In this document: positions 8,712-18,471 of the stretch, piece after piece
How the letters are laid out: each line of letters begins with the position of its first letter
How positions within the stretch are numbered: position 1 is the stretch's first letter
Assembly: GCA_964415295.1 (NCBI GenBank)
Contig: CAYPYN010000009.1
Location: forward strand, 62,001-126,000
Length of the DNA: 64,000 bases
Source: SB21 sp964415295
GTDB taxonomy: Bacteria > CLD3 > SB21
Direction of reading: 5' to 3'
Position numbers and translations under genes: made by a program
The notes under the pieces: generated by a model
Seen by the model: only the letters and a program-made list of their open reading frames with translations
Database searches by the model: none
What the model was told of the DNA's origin: nothing

Positions 8712-11700
8712 ATGATCGAAAAAATTATAGATTGGAGCACCAAAAACAGGCTGATGGTTATTTTTGCCTATTTGCTCCTTTCGGGTTATGGGATCTATGC
8801 CGTCATTCATTTACCCGTGGACGCTATACCGGACTTGTCTGAAAATCAGGTAATAATCTATACGGAGTGGATGGGACGTTCTCCTGAAATCGTCGAATCG
8901 CAGCTGACTTTTCCTATAGTATCTTCGCTGCAAGGCCTTCCCGATGTCAAGGCCGTCAGGGCGTCGTCGATGTTCGGTATGTCGTTCGTATTCGTCATTT
9001 TTGATGATAATACGGATATCTATTTTGCGAGAACCCGGGTGTTGGAACGCCTGAGTACTGTTAAAAATAATTTGCCGCAAGGGGTTACGCCGACTTTGGG
9101 ACCCGACGGAACAGGTGTCGGCCACGTATTTTGGTATACGGTTGAAGGTGACGGATATGACCTCGGCAGCCTGCGGTCAATCCAGGATTGGTACATTCGT
9201 TATAAGCTTTCTTCGGTCGAAGGCGTTGCTGAAATAGCCAGCATCGGCGGCTTTGTAAAGCAGTACCAAGTGGACATAAACCCGCTCCTGCTGCGAGCAT
9301 ATAATGTAACCGTGTCCGATGTCATCACGGCCATACAGCGTAGCAATAATGAAGTTGGCGGGAAAATCATCGAATCCAGTGATGCGGAATACTTTGTCAG
9401 GGGTCAAGGGTATATTACATCCGTCGAGGATATATCGAATACCGTTATCCGAACATCGGAGAATGGAATACCTGTTCTAATCTCAAACGTCGCAAGCGTT
9501 CAATTGGGAGGCGATATACGCAGAGGATCGCTTGAAAAAGACGGAAAAGGTCAGGTAGTCGGCGGAATTGTGGTGATGCGCAGTGGCGAAAATGCCAAAG
9601 AAGTGATCGATCGGGTTAAAGAGAAGATCGCAGAAATCTCATCCGGACTTCCTGAAGGTGTGAAGATCGTGCCATCCTACGACCGAAGCACATTGATCCG
9701 TGAGGCCATCGGGACGCTGGACCGCGCTCTTATCGAAGCGGCTATAACGGTTTCAGCCATGGTAGCCATTTTCCTACTTCATTTCAGAAGCATTATCAGG
9801 ATCATCATTGAAATCCCGGTTTCTGTCTTACTATCGTTTATTCTGATGCGGATTTTCGGCATTACATCCAATATCATGAGTCTTGGAGGGATCATTTTGG
9901 CTATCGGCGTCATAGTCGATGCATCAATAGTCATGGTGGAGAATGCTTACAGGAATATCGCAAGAGCTATTGAAGAAAAGGGTCATTTGAGTTCGGAAGA
10001 CTACAAATCCATCTCTATCATGTCGGCAAAGCAGGTTGGACGAGCCATTTTCTTTTCAGAGCTGATCATTTTGATCTCGTTTTTGCCTGTATTTCTTCTG
10101 ACCGGCCAGGAAGGTAAATTGTTCACGCCTCTGGCATTCACAAAGACATTTGTCATGGTAGCCTCCGCCGTTGTGGTAATTACTTTGATCCCGGTCCTGA
10201 TGACGCTGCTCATGAGGGGCAAATTTCGTCCTGAAAAGGAAAACCCCGTTACGGGGCTTTTTATCAGAATCTATGAGCCGATCATTCACTGGGTACTGAA
10301 ATATCGTAAGACTACCATAGCGATCAATGTCTTTGCTCTGTTGATAACTATTCCTTTGATTCAGAGAACAGGTTCGGAATTCATGCCTCCTTTGGACGAA
10401 GGCTCACTGCTCTACATGCCGGTGACACTACCAAATGCATCGATTACCGAGGTTAACAGGATCATGCAAATGCAGGACCGGATTATACGAACGGTTCCGG
10501 AAGTGGATCACGTTCTAGGCAAAGCCGGTCGAGCCGAAACAGCCACCGACAATGCGCCGCTGAGTATGATCGAAACGATCATTCTATTAAAACCAAAAAG
10601 TGAATGGCGTGATGGTATTACTAAAAAGGACATCATTGCTGAACTGGATCAAAAGCTACAAATTCCCGGTGTTCGGAATGGATGGACCCAGCCGATCATT
10701 AACCGTATCAACATGCTTTCCACAGGCGTCCGAACGGATATCGGATTCAAAATATTCGGAGACAACCTGGATACGTTAGAGTATTATGCGGTCAAAGCCG
10801 AACAGATTCTCAAGTCGGTGGACGGAGCGGCTGATGTGGTTGCGGAAAGGGTACAGAACGGTTATTATCTCGATATACAGATCAAACGGGAAGTTGCGGC
10901 CAGGTATGGAGTTAATATTGCAGACGTTCAGGATATCATTGAGACAGCGGTCGGTGGCCAAAACCTGGGCATGGTTATTCAGGACAGAATGAGATTTCCT
11001 ATCCGTTTGCGTTATGAAAGGGAAATACGCGACAATATTGATGAGTTGAAGAAACTTATTATTCCTGTCAATTCTTCGAATAGCATGGCTGCATCGCCCG
11101 GCATGACGCCGGTTGCATATGGCTCTCAAAGTATGGGAAGCCGGCCGATGAGTGGTTCTGCGGTAGAAAATAGGATAAGTGAGAGTACAGCGGCAAACGG
11201 CTTCTCACTAACGACCCCTTCATCCTCTAAGCTGTATCTGCCTCTTTCATATTTGGCCGATGTAAGGATAGTAACCGGACCGCCCATGATCAGCAGCGAA
11301 AACGGCATGTTGCGTTCCATTGTCTTCATGAATACGCGCGGCAGGGACATGGGCAGCGTGATGGAGGACGCGAAAGCAGTTATTGCAGATAATCTGGATC
11401 TTCCGACGGGTTACACCTATACGTGGAGCGGACAGTACGAGCATAAAGTGCGCGCTCAAAGGACTTTAGCGCTCATCATGCCGGTGGTTTTTCTGCTCAT
11501 ATTCTTTCTTCTTTATTTCACATTGCATGATTATAAGGAAGCCGGCGTGGTCATGTTATCAGTTCCATTTGCATTAATCGGCGGGATGTACATGATCTAT
11601 TTTCTGGGATATAACTTTTCCGTAGCCGTGTGGGTCGGTTTCATCGCATTATACGGGATCGCCACGGAAACCGGTGTGATTATGGTCGTGTATCTGCACG

Positions 11701-12044
11701 AAGCGCTGGATAAACGCATCCGAGATCACGAAAAGGGAATAAGAGGTCCAATCACAACCAAGGACATTTACGATGCAACGGTAGAAGGTTCGGTTTTGCG
11801 ACTGAGACCGAAATTAATGACTGTGAGCACCGCCATGATCGGGCTCGTTCCGGTGATGTGGGCCACCGGCGCCGGCTCGGATGTCATGAAGCCTTTGACC
11901 GCTCCAATGATCGGGGGACTATTCACATCTGCGGTGCATGTATTGGTGGTAACGCCCATTCTGTTTGCCATCATGAAAGAACGAGCATTGAGGAAGGGCA
12001 GACTTGAAAAGTCAAAAATGGCAGATTGGATGAGAGAAGGATAA
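8712..12044 (+). CDS. cusA: CusA-type heavy-metal RND efflux pump
   Basis: A 1110-residue inner-membrane proton/metal antiporter, with GGAG before the ATG. The RND topology is visible: a TM helix near residues 13-32, a large periplasmic loop, a TM bundle at about 335-540, a second periplasmic loop and a C-terminal TM bundle. The E. coli CusA Cu(I)/Ag(I) site residues (M573, M623, E625, M672) align to M569, M619, E621 and M668 at a constant offset of four, in LLYMP, SMIET and INMLSTG. Copper or silver is therefore the likely substrate. About 50 extra residues (roughly 787-839), rich in Ser and Met, are inserted between IIPV and LPLSYLADV. This largely explains the extra length over the usual 1040-1050. 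Confidence 0.95.
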   Translation: MIEKIIDWSTKNRLMVIFAYLLLSGYGIYAVIHLPVDAIPDLSENQVIIYTEWMGRSPEIVESQLTFPIVSSLQGLPDVKAVRASSMFGMSFVFVIFDDNTDIYFARTRVLERLSTVKNNLPQGVTPTLGPDGTGVGHVFWYTVEGDGYDLGSLRSIQDWYIRYKLSSVEGVAEIASIGGFVKQYQVDINPLLLRAYNVTVSDVITAIQRSNNEVGGKIIESSDAEYFVRGQGYITSVEDISNTVIRTSENGIPVLISNVASVQLGGDIRRGSLEKDGKGQVVGGIVVMRSGENAKEVIDRVKEKIAEISSGLPEGVKIVPSYDRSTLIREAIGTLDRALIEAAITVSAMVAIFLLHFRSIIRIIIEIPVSVLLSFILMRIFGITSNIMSLGGIILAIGVIVDASIVMVENAYRNIARAIEEKGHLSSEDYKSISIMSAKQVGRAIFFSELIILISFLPVFLLTGQEGKLFTPLAFTKTFVMVASAVVVITLIPVLMTLLMRGKFRPEKENPVTGLFIRIYEPIIHWVLKYRKTTIAINVFALLITIPLIQRTGSEFMPPLDEGSLLYMPVTLPNASITEVNRIMQMQDRIIRTVPEVDHVLGKAGRAETATDNAPLSMIETIILLKPKSEWRDGITKKDIIAELDQKLQIPGVRNGWTQPIINRINMLSTGVRTDIGFKIFGDNLDTLEYYAVKAEQILKSVDGAADVVAERVQNGYYLDIQIKREVAARYGVNIADVQDIIETAVGGQNLGMVIQDRMRFPIRLRYEREIRDNIDELKKLIIPVNSSNSMAASPGMTPVAYGSQSMGSRPMSGSAVENRISESTAANGFSLTTPSSSKLYLPLSYLADVRIVTGPPMISSENGMLRSIVFMNTRGRDMGSVMEDAKAVIADNLDLPTGYTYTWSGQYEHKVRAQRTLALIMPVVFLLIFFLLYFTLHDYKEAGVVMLSVPFALIGGMYMIYFLGYNFSVAVWVGFIALYGIATETGVIMVVYLHEALDKRIRDHEKGIRGPITTKDIYDATVEGSVLRLRPKLMTVSTAMIGLVPVMWATGAGSDVMKPLTAPMIGGLFTSAVHVLVVTPILFAIMKERALRKGRLEKSKMADWMREG

Positions 12045-12061
12045 AAAAGTAAGGAGATAAA

Positions 12062-13336
12062 ATGAGATACGTACTAATAGCAGCAATTATGTTATCCATG
12101 GCGATGCTCGGATGCGCAAAAAAAAGCCCAAATGAGAACCTGCATGGTGAAAAGGAAACCTATTACTGTCCGATGCATCCGGAAGTCACGTCGGACCGGC
12201 CGGGCATATGTCCGATCTGCAATATGGACCTTGTAAAAAGGCCCGACAATACAGAAGCTGTTTTAACGGATATGACAGGCATGATCGAGCTCAACACCAC
12301 AAAACAAGTGCTGGCTAATGTATCGACGTTAACGATAAAGAAAGAAGATTTGATTAAAGAGGTCTCGTCGTATAGTTATCTGGATTTTGCCGAGCCAAAT
12401 AGAAAATTGATTTCGGCAAGATTCAGCGGACGTATCGAAAAATTGCTGGTGGATAAGACGGGAGATTATGTTACGGCCGGGCAACCGCTTTTTGAGATCT
12501 ATAGCCCGCAATTAGTTGAGGCTCAGAATGAATATATCATAGCACGGCAAAATGCAACAACACGGACCTCAACAAAAGAACCGGATATCCGATACGAATC
12601 GTTGATAGGATCTGCGAGGAAGAAATTGGAGCTGTACGGTTTAACAGAGGAACAAATTGAAAATCTTGAGAAAAACCAAGGGGTTCAATACATCGTGACG
12701 TTTCATTCGCCGATCAGCGGTACGGTCATTGAAAAGAAGATCCAAGAGGGAATGTACGTCAACGAAGGCGCATTGCTCTATGGCATTGCCGATATGTCTG
12801 TTCTGTGGGCTGTCTCGGAGGTCTACGATGTTGATTTAAACGCTGTTGAGAAGGGGAGTAAAGTGAAATTGAAGATTCCCGCATTCCCGGAAGAAATATT
12901 CGAAGGGATCGTGCATTATATTTATCCTGTAGTGAACAACCAAACAAGAACGATAAGAATACGATCAGTGTTCGGTAATCTTACGGAGCGTTTAAAACCC
13001 CAGATGTACGGCGAAGTGATTTTCCGGAAGAATTTGGGCAAACAACTAATGATTCCTGAAGAAGCCGTATTGTTCACAGGAAAAAGAAATATCGTTTGGG
13101 TAAAAACCTCAAATGAGCGATTTGAATCCAAAGAGATCACGGTAGGAATTCGTCAGAACGGAAAATATCAAATTCTCTCCGGCTTGTCGGAAGGTGATAA
13201 AGTTGCAGTGAGCGGGGGGTTTCTTATCGATTCGGAAAGTCAGTTGAAGAACGGTAAAGATACGCCGCATCAGCATGTCGACCCTCTGAAGGAGTCCGTT
13301 GTAAAGGAGAAAGCAATTGATGAGCATAAACATTAA
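12062..13336 (+). CDS. cusB: CusB-type periplasmic adaptor with heavy-metal-binding domain
   Basis: A 424-residue membrane-fusion protein that links the RND pump to the outer-membrane channel. Lipoprotein signal with lipobox Cys at C18 (AMLGC). A heavy-metal-binding domain at about residues 33-60 has YYCPMHPEV and GICPICNMDL (C36, C50, C53). It is followed by the biotinyl/lipoyl-like and barrel domains (RIEKLLVDKTGDYVTAGQPL, FHSPISGTV, LWAVSEVYDVD). The last 30 residues are His-rich (HQH, HKH). SD AAGGAG precedes the ATG. CusB-type domains pass Cu(I)/Ag(I) to the pump. Confidence 0.94.
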   Translation: MRYVLIAAIMLSMAMLGCAKKSPNENLHGEKETYYCPMHPEVTSDRPGICPICNMDLVKRPDNTEAVLTDMTGMIELNTTKQVLANVSTLTIKKEDLIKEVSSYSYLDFAEPNRKLISARFSGRIEKLLVDKTGDYVTAGQPLFEIYSPQLVEAQNEYIIARQNATTRTSTKEPDIRYESLIGSARKKLELYGLTEEQIENLEKNQGVQYIVTFHSPISGTVIEKKIQEGMYVNEGALLYGIADMSVLWAVSEVYDVDLNAVEKGSKVKLKIPAFPEEIFEGIVHYIYPVVNNQTRTIRIRSVFGNLTERLKPQMYGEVIFRKNLGKQLMIPEEAVLFTGKRNIVWVKTSNERFESKEITVGIRQNGKYQILSGLSEGDKVAVSGGFLIDSESQLKNGKDTPHQHVDPLKESVVKEKAIDEHKH

Positions 13337-13382
13337 GCCGAATTAACTTCATTTTTCTAAACTCACACAATAGGAGCGCTGT

Positions 13383-13739
13383 ATGAAAACGCTTATTTAC
13401 CTTGTGATCGCGACGTTGTTCTCTGTTAGGGGGACTCATCTCGTGGCTCAGGAAACAAAAGAATCGAAGACAGAAAACGTGGCAAAAGTTGTAAGCATTG
13501 AGGTTCCAACCATCAAATGCGGGTCTTGCGTCAGAACGGTTAGCGAGGCTTTAAAGAAGCTGGATGGAGTGAAAGAAGTAAAAGTCGACAAAAAATCAAA
13601 AACAGCTATGGTTCAATATGATGACGCTAAATTGAAAATTGAAGATATGGAACGTGCCATTGCAAAGGCTGGTTATGATGCCAATGGCGTAAAGCGTGAC
13701 ACAAAAGCGTATGAGGCTTTAGACGACTGCTGCAAGTAA
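13383..13739 (+). CDS. Exported heavy-metal-associated (HMA) domain protein
   Basis: A 118-residue protein with a signal peptide (about residues 1-22) and one ferredoxin-like HMA domain. The CxxC metal site is C46-G-S-C49, followed by VRTVSEALKKLDGVKEVKVD and the C-terminal half-repeat ending AGYDANG. A second Cys pair (DDCCK) ends the protein. It probably works as a periplasmic Cu/Ag chaperone, in the role CusF plays in E. coli although the fold differs. SD TAGGAG precedes the ATG. It closes the cluster and is convergent with the next gene, 12 bases away, with no clear terminator between. Confidence 0.88.
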   Translation: MKTLIYLVIATLFSVRGTHLVAQETKESKTENVAKVVSIEVPTIKCGSCVRTVSEALKKLDGVKEVKVDKKSKTAMVQYDDAKLKIEDMERAIAKAGYDANGVKRDTKAYEALDDCCK

Positions 13740-13751
13740 GAGAAGGGACAT

Positions 13752-15452
13752 TTATTCAATAAGATGCGGTGCGTTCCAATAGAATTGGGTCAAACCTTTA
13801 TTGGTTGCAAACCAAACGTAATCTCCGTCAATCAATATTTGTTTGACCCTCTCGCCCGCAAGCCCGTCCTGAGTTCCATAGTAAACCCATTTCTTCTTTT
13901 CCTTCGTGTATTTAAGGACCCCGGAATTGGTTGCTACCCAGAGATTTGTATTATCGCAGACAGCGTCATTGACTCCCGGCGAGAGATACTGAGTATTGAC
14001 AGGTATGGATTGCCACAAATGTGTGTGCTTATTGTAATGGACAATACCCAACTCCGATGCAAAATAGACATCAGTTGAATCTTCGGCAATCCCTCGAATT
14101 TGTTGATCCACAAAGGCCGTAGTTGGTATCTCAAAGCCCAATGCTGAGTAGTGGGCCAGTGTTTTACCGTCGAGTGCGATGGAAAAAATGCCATTACCCG
14201 TCCCTAACCACAGATTTCTGCCGCTGATAAGCATTTTGAAGGTCGGCGTATTGAATAACTCCGGGATCTCCATTTTAGAGACTACATATTCTTTTTCTTT
14301 TGGCCTGGCTACATTAATGCCTTGTTCCGTTCCTATATAGAGAGTTCGGTTATCCAGGGCCAGCGAATACACGATTGGATGATAAAGGCCGGAATTGGCT
14401 CCGTACGTGGTCCAATAATCCATGGACTTTATGTTACGAATCAGTCCTTCGCCCGTACCAACCCACAGATTTTCCTTGTCGGTCAGTAAACAATTGACGA
14501 ATTCCACATTCAGGCCGGAGCGAAAGCCTGAATCATAGTAATGAAAAACGTCGTTTTCTTGATTCCACTTAGTCACACCGGAGATTCGGCCGGAATTGTC
14601 AAATCCATGGGGAGATCTTAGATTTCCTCCTGCCCACATGGTGACGTCGTCGAAACAGATGGCCGACACGTCTTCCATCGCCAGGCCATATCTAAGCGGT
14701 TCGGCGAGAAACGAGACATTATTGGCCTTCCAGGTTCCAGCTCCGTTCGTCGTTAGCCACAGATTGCCGAGATGATCATAGCCGTACCACGAAAGGGGGA
14801 ATTTGCGAAACTCATTATCCACAAACGATTTTTCATAATCGTCGAAACGAAATCCGGTTTCGGAATTAGTAAAAATATGAGGCAGTTTACCGGGAGGAAT
14901 AGCCCGAAGCCCAAACCACACCGGTGTTGCCGTATCGGGTAAATTATCTCTGGTAAAGCCGAATAAGGAATTAGAGGATGAGAGAAAACCCTGGTTTGTT
15001 TGAATCCATACTCTGCTGATTTCAAACCCTATCGAATGGATTTCCTCATTCAAATGCAGTCCGATTTGAAACAGCGTAGCTGTGGTAAACTGTCTCGAAG
15101 CCGGATTGTAGACCTGAAGGCCGGTCTTTGTGGCCGCCCACAAAAAATCATTCTGCCGGTCAATAGCGACGACCCGTACATCGTTATCGAGCATTCCACT
15201 ACTGGTGGTCAGCGGATAGTCAAATTGTTTCTTGACAATATCATACCTCAAAACTCCTCCGGAAGTTGCGATGTAAGCGGTTCTGTATCCGACGGCTACG
15301 CATGAGCTGTTGCGGGTCGAAGAAATCGTGATCCAGTCACCCGGTTTATAATTGAGTTGAAAGAACACCTTGTCCACATCCTTTTTTACTTGGGAAAAGG
15401 CGCTTTCACATACTGACAAATAACTTATAACGAGTATCAAGAATGTCTTCAT
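13752..15452 (-). CDS. Exported two-component-regulator-type beta-propeller protein
   Basis: A 566-residue secreted or periplasmic protein with a signal peptide (cleavage near AFSQ, residue 21). It contains many repeats of the regulator-propeller pattern, such as LWVGTGEGLIR, LYIGTEQGINV, LWLGTGNGIFS and LWVATNSGVLKY. Together these suggest at least one seven-bladed propeller. In hybrid sensors such propellers sense extracellular glycans, but this protein ends after the propeller with no membrane helix or kinase. It starts four bases after the stop of a sugar-binding lipoprotein gene, consistent with a joint carbohydrate-related role (inference). Confidence 0.85.
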   Translation of the reverse strand: MKTFLILVISYLSVCESAFSQVKKDVDKVFFQLNYKPGDWITISSTRNSSCVAVGYRTAYIATSGGVLRYDIVKKQFDYPLTTSSGMLDNDVRVVAIDRQNDFLWAATKTGLQVYNPASRQFTTATLFQIGLHLNEEIHSIGFEISRVWIQTNQGFLSSSNSLFGFTRDNLPDTATPVWFGLRAIPPGKLPHIFTNSETGFRFDDYEKSFVDNEFRKFPLSWYGYDHLGNLWLTTNGAGTWKANNVSFLAEPLRYGLAMEDVSAICFDDVTMWAGGNLRSPHGFDNSGRISGVTKWNQENDVFHYYDSGFRSGLNVEFVNCLLTDKENLWVGTGEGLIRNIKSMDYWTTYGANSGLYHPIVYSLALDNRTLYIGTEQGINVARPKEKEYVVSKMEIPELFNTPTFKMLISGRNLWLGTGNGIFSIALDGKTLAHYSALGFEIPTTAFVDQQIRGIAEDSTDVYFASELGIVHYNKHTHLWQSIPVNTQYLSPGVNDAVCDNTNLWVATNSGVLKYTKEKKKWVYYGTQDGLAGERVKQILIDGDYVWFATNKGLTQFYWNAPHLIE

Positions 15453-15456
15453 GAGG

Positions 15457-16668
15457 TTATCGTGCCATCAAAAGTTTCTGAATACGCAATTGGGCATTCC
15501 GCAATGCGTCTTGGGCGTCTTTCTTACCATACACGGCCTGCTCGACCTCTTCTTCAATAATATTCTCTATCTTGACCCATTGGGGGTGAAGGGGAGAGGG
15601 TTTTGAGGATACCAGCTGATTCCAAAGTATCTTTTCCATGGGGTTATTGATAAAATAGGGATCATTTTCTGACATTCTCTCTGCAGGCAGCGTGACTTTT
15701 GAGACAGAGGCCAATTTTAGGGCATTTTCTTTCGATACGAGGAAGCGGATGAAGTCCATCGCTAATGTTTTACGGGCTGAGGTGTTATTAATAACCAGAT
15801 ATTCGCCGCCGTAGAAAGAGTAAGGGTTGTGAGACGAGTCGCACTGCGGAAACAGTATAATGCCGTATTTCAATGCAGGGTTCTGATCATGAATTCTTTT
15901 TATCAGCCAACCGCCTGAAAATACGAAACCGATGTTTCCTTTTACAAATTCATCATCCAGATTCTTCTGACTTTCAAGAAGGCCGTATTGGCACAACTGT
16001 AGATAAGCATTCAAGGCCCTGACATTTTCTTCAGAATCAATGAAACAGCTGTCACCGTCATGAGATAAGATGGAACCGCCAAAGCTCCAGAAAAAAGGAA
16101 GGATCTTTTTGTATAACTGATGAGGTTCCTTTTTTGTATTGCCAAAGCCGTATATACCCTGTTCGGGGTGATGAACGCGTTTGACGGCTTCCGTTAGTTC
16201 TGCCAAAGATCTTATGGAGTCATGGGTCACCAGGCTCTTGTTATAAAAGATCGCCCGTGTTCCGAGCATCCATGGTATGCCATAAATACGTCCATCAACT
16301 GTACAAGATTCCCAACCCAAATACCTGTCGCGGAAAGGGATGCTTTCATTTGTAATATCTGATAGAGTATTTCTGGATGCAAATTCATACACCCAGTCGG
16401 AGCCCAACTCCAGCACATCCGGAGCCCTTCCTGCAGCAAAAGCCGCCGCGATCTTGTCGTGCCCGCTTGACCAAGTTAATTCCGTCATGTCAATTTTCAC
16501 ATTCGGATGGGACTTTTCGAATTGATTAATCAATTCTCTGACGATAGGCTTTTGATAAGGCTCGGCCCAGAACTGCCACCAGGTAAGGGTAATCCGATCG
16601 GAGGATTCAGGCGAGCAGGAACACAATAGTATGAAAAGAAAGACAGATAATGTGTGGTATCGTTTCAC
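15457..16668 (-). CDS. ABC transporter sugar-binding lipoprotein
   Basis: A 403-residue extracellular solute-binding protein family 1 member with a GTG start. Lipobox LLCSC puts the lipidated Cys at C18 (C16 is possible). The body has the typical ITLTWWQFWAEP start, AAAFAAGRAPDVLELGSDW, and a late FLVSKENALKLASVS helix. It probably captures a sugar or oligosaccharide for a MalFGK-type importer. No permease or ATPase is adjacent; the only related gene in the window is a lone MalG-like permease at 33837. It lies downstream of gatA on the same strand. Confidence 0.88.
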   Translation of the reverse strand: MKRYHTLSVFLFILLCSCSPESSDRITLTWWQFWAEPYQKPIVRELINQFEKSHPNVKIDMTELTWSSGHDKIAAAFAAGRAPDVLELGSDWVYEFASRNTLSDITNESIPFRDRYLGWESCTVDGRIYGIPWMLGTRAIFYNKSLVTHDSIRSLAELTEAVKRVHHPEQGIYGFGNTKKEPHQLYKKILPFFWSFGGSILSHDGDSCFIDSEENVRALNAYLQLCQYGLLESQKNLDDEFVKGNIGFVFSGGWLIKRIHDQNPALKYGIILFPQCDSSHNPYSFYGGEYLVINNTSARKTLAMDFIRFLVSKENALKLASVSKVTLPAERMSENDPYFINNPMEKILWNQLVSSKPSPLHPQWVKIENIIEEEVEQAVYGKKDAQDALRNAQLRIQKLLMAR

Positions 16669-16706
16669 GGTGTGTCATTCAGAATGTATTTGGAATAGAG
16701 AAAGGA

Positions 16707-18131
16707 TCAGAACATCTGCTCAATCGTATAGGCAACACGAAAGCACATCGATTCATCAAAATCCTTTGCGATGATCTGAATGCCGATCGGCATTTGGTCT
16801 GAATTTTTGCCGCAGGGCACGCTGATCGCAGGATTGCCGGCAATATTGATATTGACCGTATACACGTCAGACAGGTACATGGCTAAGGGATCCTGAGTTT
16901 TCTCACCGAACTTGAAAGCGACCGTAGGTGATGTCGGCGCAACAAGGCAATCGATTTTTTGGCTGAAAACATCCACAAAGTCCTTTTTGATGAGAGTCCG
17001 GACCTTCTGAGCCTTGTTGTAATACGCATCATAATATCCGGCACTCAATACGTAGGTGCCCAGCATGATCCTTCGCTTAACTTCTTCGCCGAAGGCTTCG
17101 CTCCGGCTTTTGACAAAAGTGTCAGAAATGGTCTTCGCGGCCGAACTCCGATGTGTATACCGAATACCGTCGTATCGGGCAAGATTGGAAGAAGCTTCCG
17201 CAGTCACTAGAATATAGTAGGTCGCAATGCCGTATTCGGTGTGTGGCAGCGATACATCGACGATCTCGGCGCCCTGGCCGGCCAGTTTATCAATAGTCGC
17301 ATGAACCGATTTTTCTATCTCTTTGTCAAGTCCCGCGCCAAAATATTCCTTAGGCACACCGATACGCAATCCTTTAACCCCTTGACGCAAAAACATCCCA
17401 TAGTTTGGAACGGGTGTGCCGGAGCTGGTGGAATCGTGAGCGTCGAGGCCGGATATAACTTCCGTCAACAGGGCCGTATCCTCGACATTATTGGCAATGG
17501 GGCCTATCTGATCAAATGAAGAAGCAAAGGCCGATAGTCCGTACCTTGAAATCCGTCCGTAAGTGGGTTTGAGACCTACGACACCGCAGAAAGAGGCCGG
17601 AAGCCGCACGGATCCGCCTGTCTCGGAGCCAAGTGCCGCTGTGCTCATGCCCGCAGCGACCGCAACGACACTCCCGCCGCTTGAGCCTCCCGGTACACGC
17701 GAGGGATCGTAAGGATTGAGTACATTGCCGTAAGCGGAATTCTCATTCGAAGATCCCATCGCAAATTCATCCATATTGGCCTTACCGATCACGATGGCGT
17801 CCTCGTTTTCCAGTCTTTCAATCACGGTGGCATCATACGGTGAAATATAGGATTCCAATATTTTGGAACCGGAAGTGCTTCGTTCATCTCTAACCACAAT
17901 GGCATCCTTCACAGCGATCACCATGCCGGCCAATTTGCCGGCCTTTCCCGACTTTAGTCTTTGATCGATCGCTTCGCCGCGTTTCATCAGCTTATTGCGA
18001 TCGAACACGGTGATAAAGGCATTGAGGTTTCTTTTCCGCTCGATAGTGTCCAGGTAATTCTCAATCAGCGATCGGCAGGTGATTATGCCATTCTTCAGTT
18101 CGACTGATATTTCAGAAAAAGTCTTATTCAA
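16707..18131 (-). CDS. gatA: GatA, Asp/Glu-tRNA amidotransferase subunit A
   Basis: A 474-residue amidase subunit of GatCAB, which converts Glu-tRNA(Gln) and/or Asp-tRNA(Asn) to the amidated forms. It releases ammonia from glutamine. The Ser-cisSer-Lys triad is present with canonical spacing: K75 (IAVKDAI), S150 (GGSSGGS) and S174 (GSETGGS). The start is TTG (18131-18129), with GGAG about nine bases upstream; no closer ATG fits. GatB and GatC are not in the window. A tRNA-Gln gene lies about 400 bases upstream on the same strand, beyond tatA. Confidence 0.96.
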   Translation of the reverse strand: MNKTFSEISVELKNGIITCRSLIENYLDTIERKRNLNAFITVFDRNKLMKRGEAIDQRLKSGKAGKLAGMVIAVKDAIVVRDERSTSGSKILESYISPYDATVIERLENEDAIVIGKANMDEFAMGSSNENSAYGNVLNPYDPSRVPGGSSGGSVVAVAAGMSTAALGSETGGSVRLPASFCGVVGLKPTYGRISRYGLSAFASSFDQIGPIANNVEDTALLTEVISGLDAHDSTSSGTPVPNYGMFLRQGVKGLRIGVPKEYFGAGLDKEIEKSVHATIDKLAGQGAEIVDVSLPHTEYGIATYYILVTAEASSNLARYDGIRYTHRSSAAKTISDTFVKSRSEAFGEEVKRRIMLGTYVLSAGYYDAYYNKAQKVRTLIKKDFVDVFSQKIDCLVAPTSPTVAFKFGEKTQDPLAMYLSDVYTVNINIAGNPAISVPCGKNSDQMPIGIQIIAKDFDESMCFRVAYTIEQMF

Positions 18132-18165
18132 TGTCGGAGACTCCGTTTATGTCTCGTGTTTAGCA

Positions 18166-18205
18166 GAAAAAATCCCGACCCGCCGACAAGTCGGACGATC
18201 GGGAT
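18166..18205 (-). terminator. Rho-independent terminator after tatA
   Basis: Read on the minus strand, ATCCCGA (18205-18199) pairs with TCGGGAT (18178-18172). A second short stem (TCCGAC with GTCGGC) lies inside the loop and six Ts follow. It sits between tatA and gatA and should separate their transcription. Confidence 0.85.
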
Positions 18206-18237
18206 GCATTATGACAAAAAATTTCTAAAAATCCGGA

Positions 18238-18423
18238 TCAGGATTTTTTGTTAGGATCTTCGGTTATTCCTTTTTTGATCTCTTCTTCGGTGGAATGCAT
18301 GGCACGTTTGAACTCTCTGATGCCTTTTCCCAGGCCTTGTGCGAATTCCGGAATTTTCTTGGCGCCAAAAAGCACTAACACGGCGATACAAATGACAATA
18401 ATTTCGGGCATACCTAAATTCAT
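18238..18423 (-). CDS. tatA: TatA/E-type twin-arginine translocase subunit
   Basis: A 61-residue single-span protein that forms the pore-like component of Tat export of folded proteins. One N-terminal TM helix (PEIIVICIAVLVLFG) is followed by the hinge GAKKIPEFA and an amphipathic helix (GLGKGIREFKRAM), then a charged tail. The frame is open to a GTG at 18432. The ATG at 18423 is the better start because GGAGG lies eight bases upstream of it and overlaps the GTG. No tatC is in the window. Confidence 0.93.
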   Translation of the reverse strand: MNLGMPEIIVICIAVLVLFGAKKIPEFAQGLGKGIREFKRAMHSTEEEIKKGITEDPNKKS

Positions 18424-18471
18424 GAAAAACACCTCCGGTTGGAGTTATTAACTAAATTTTTTGCACAACGC

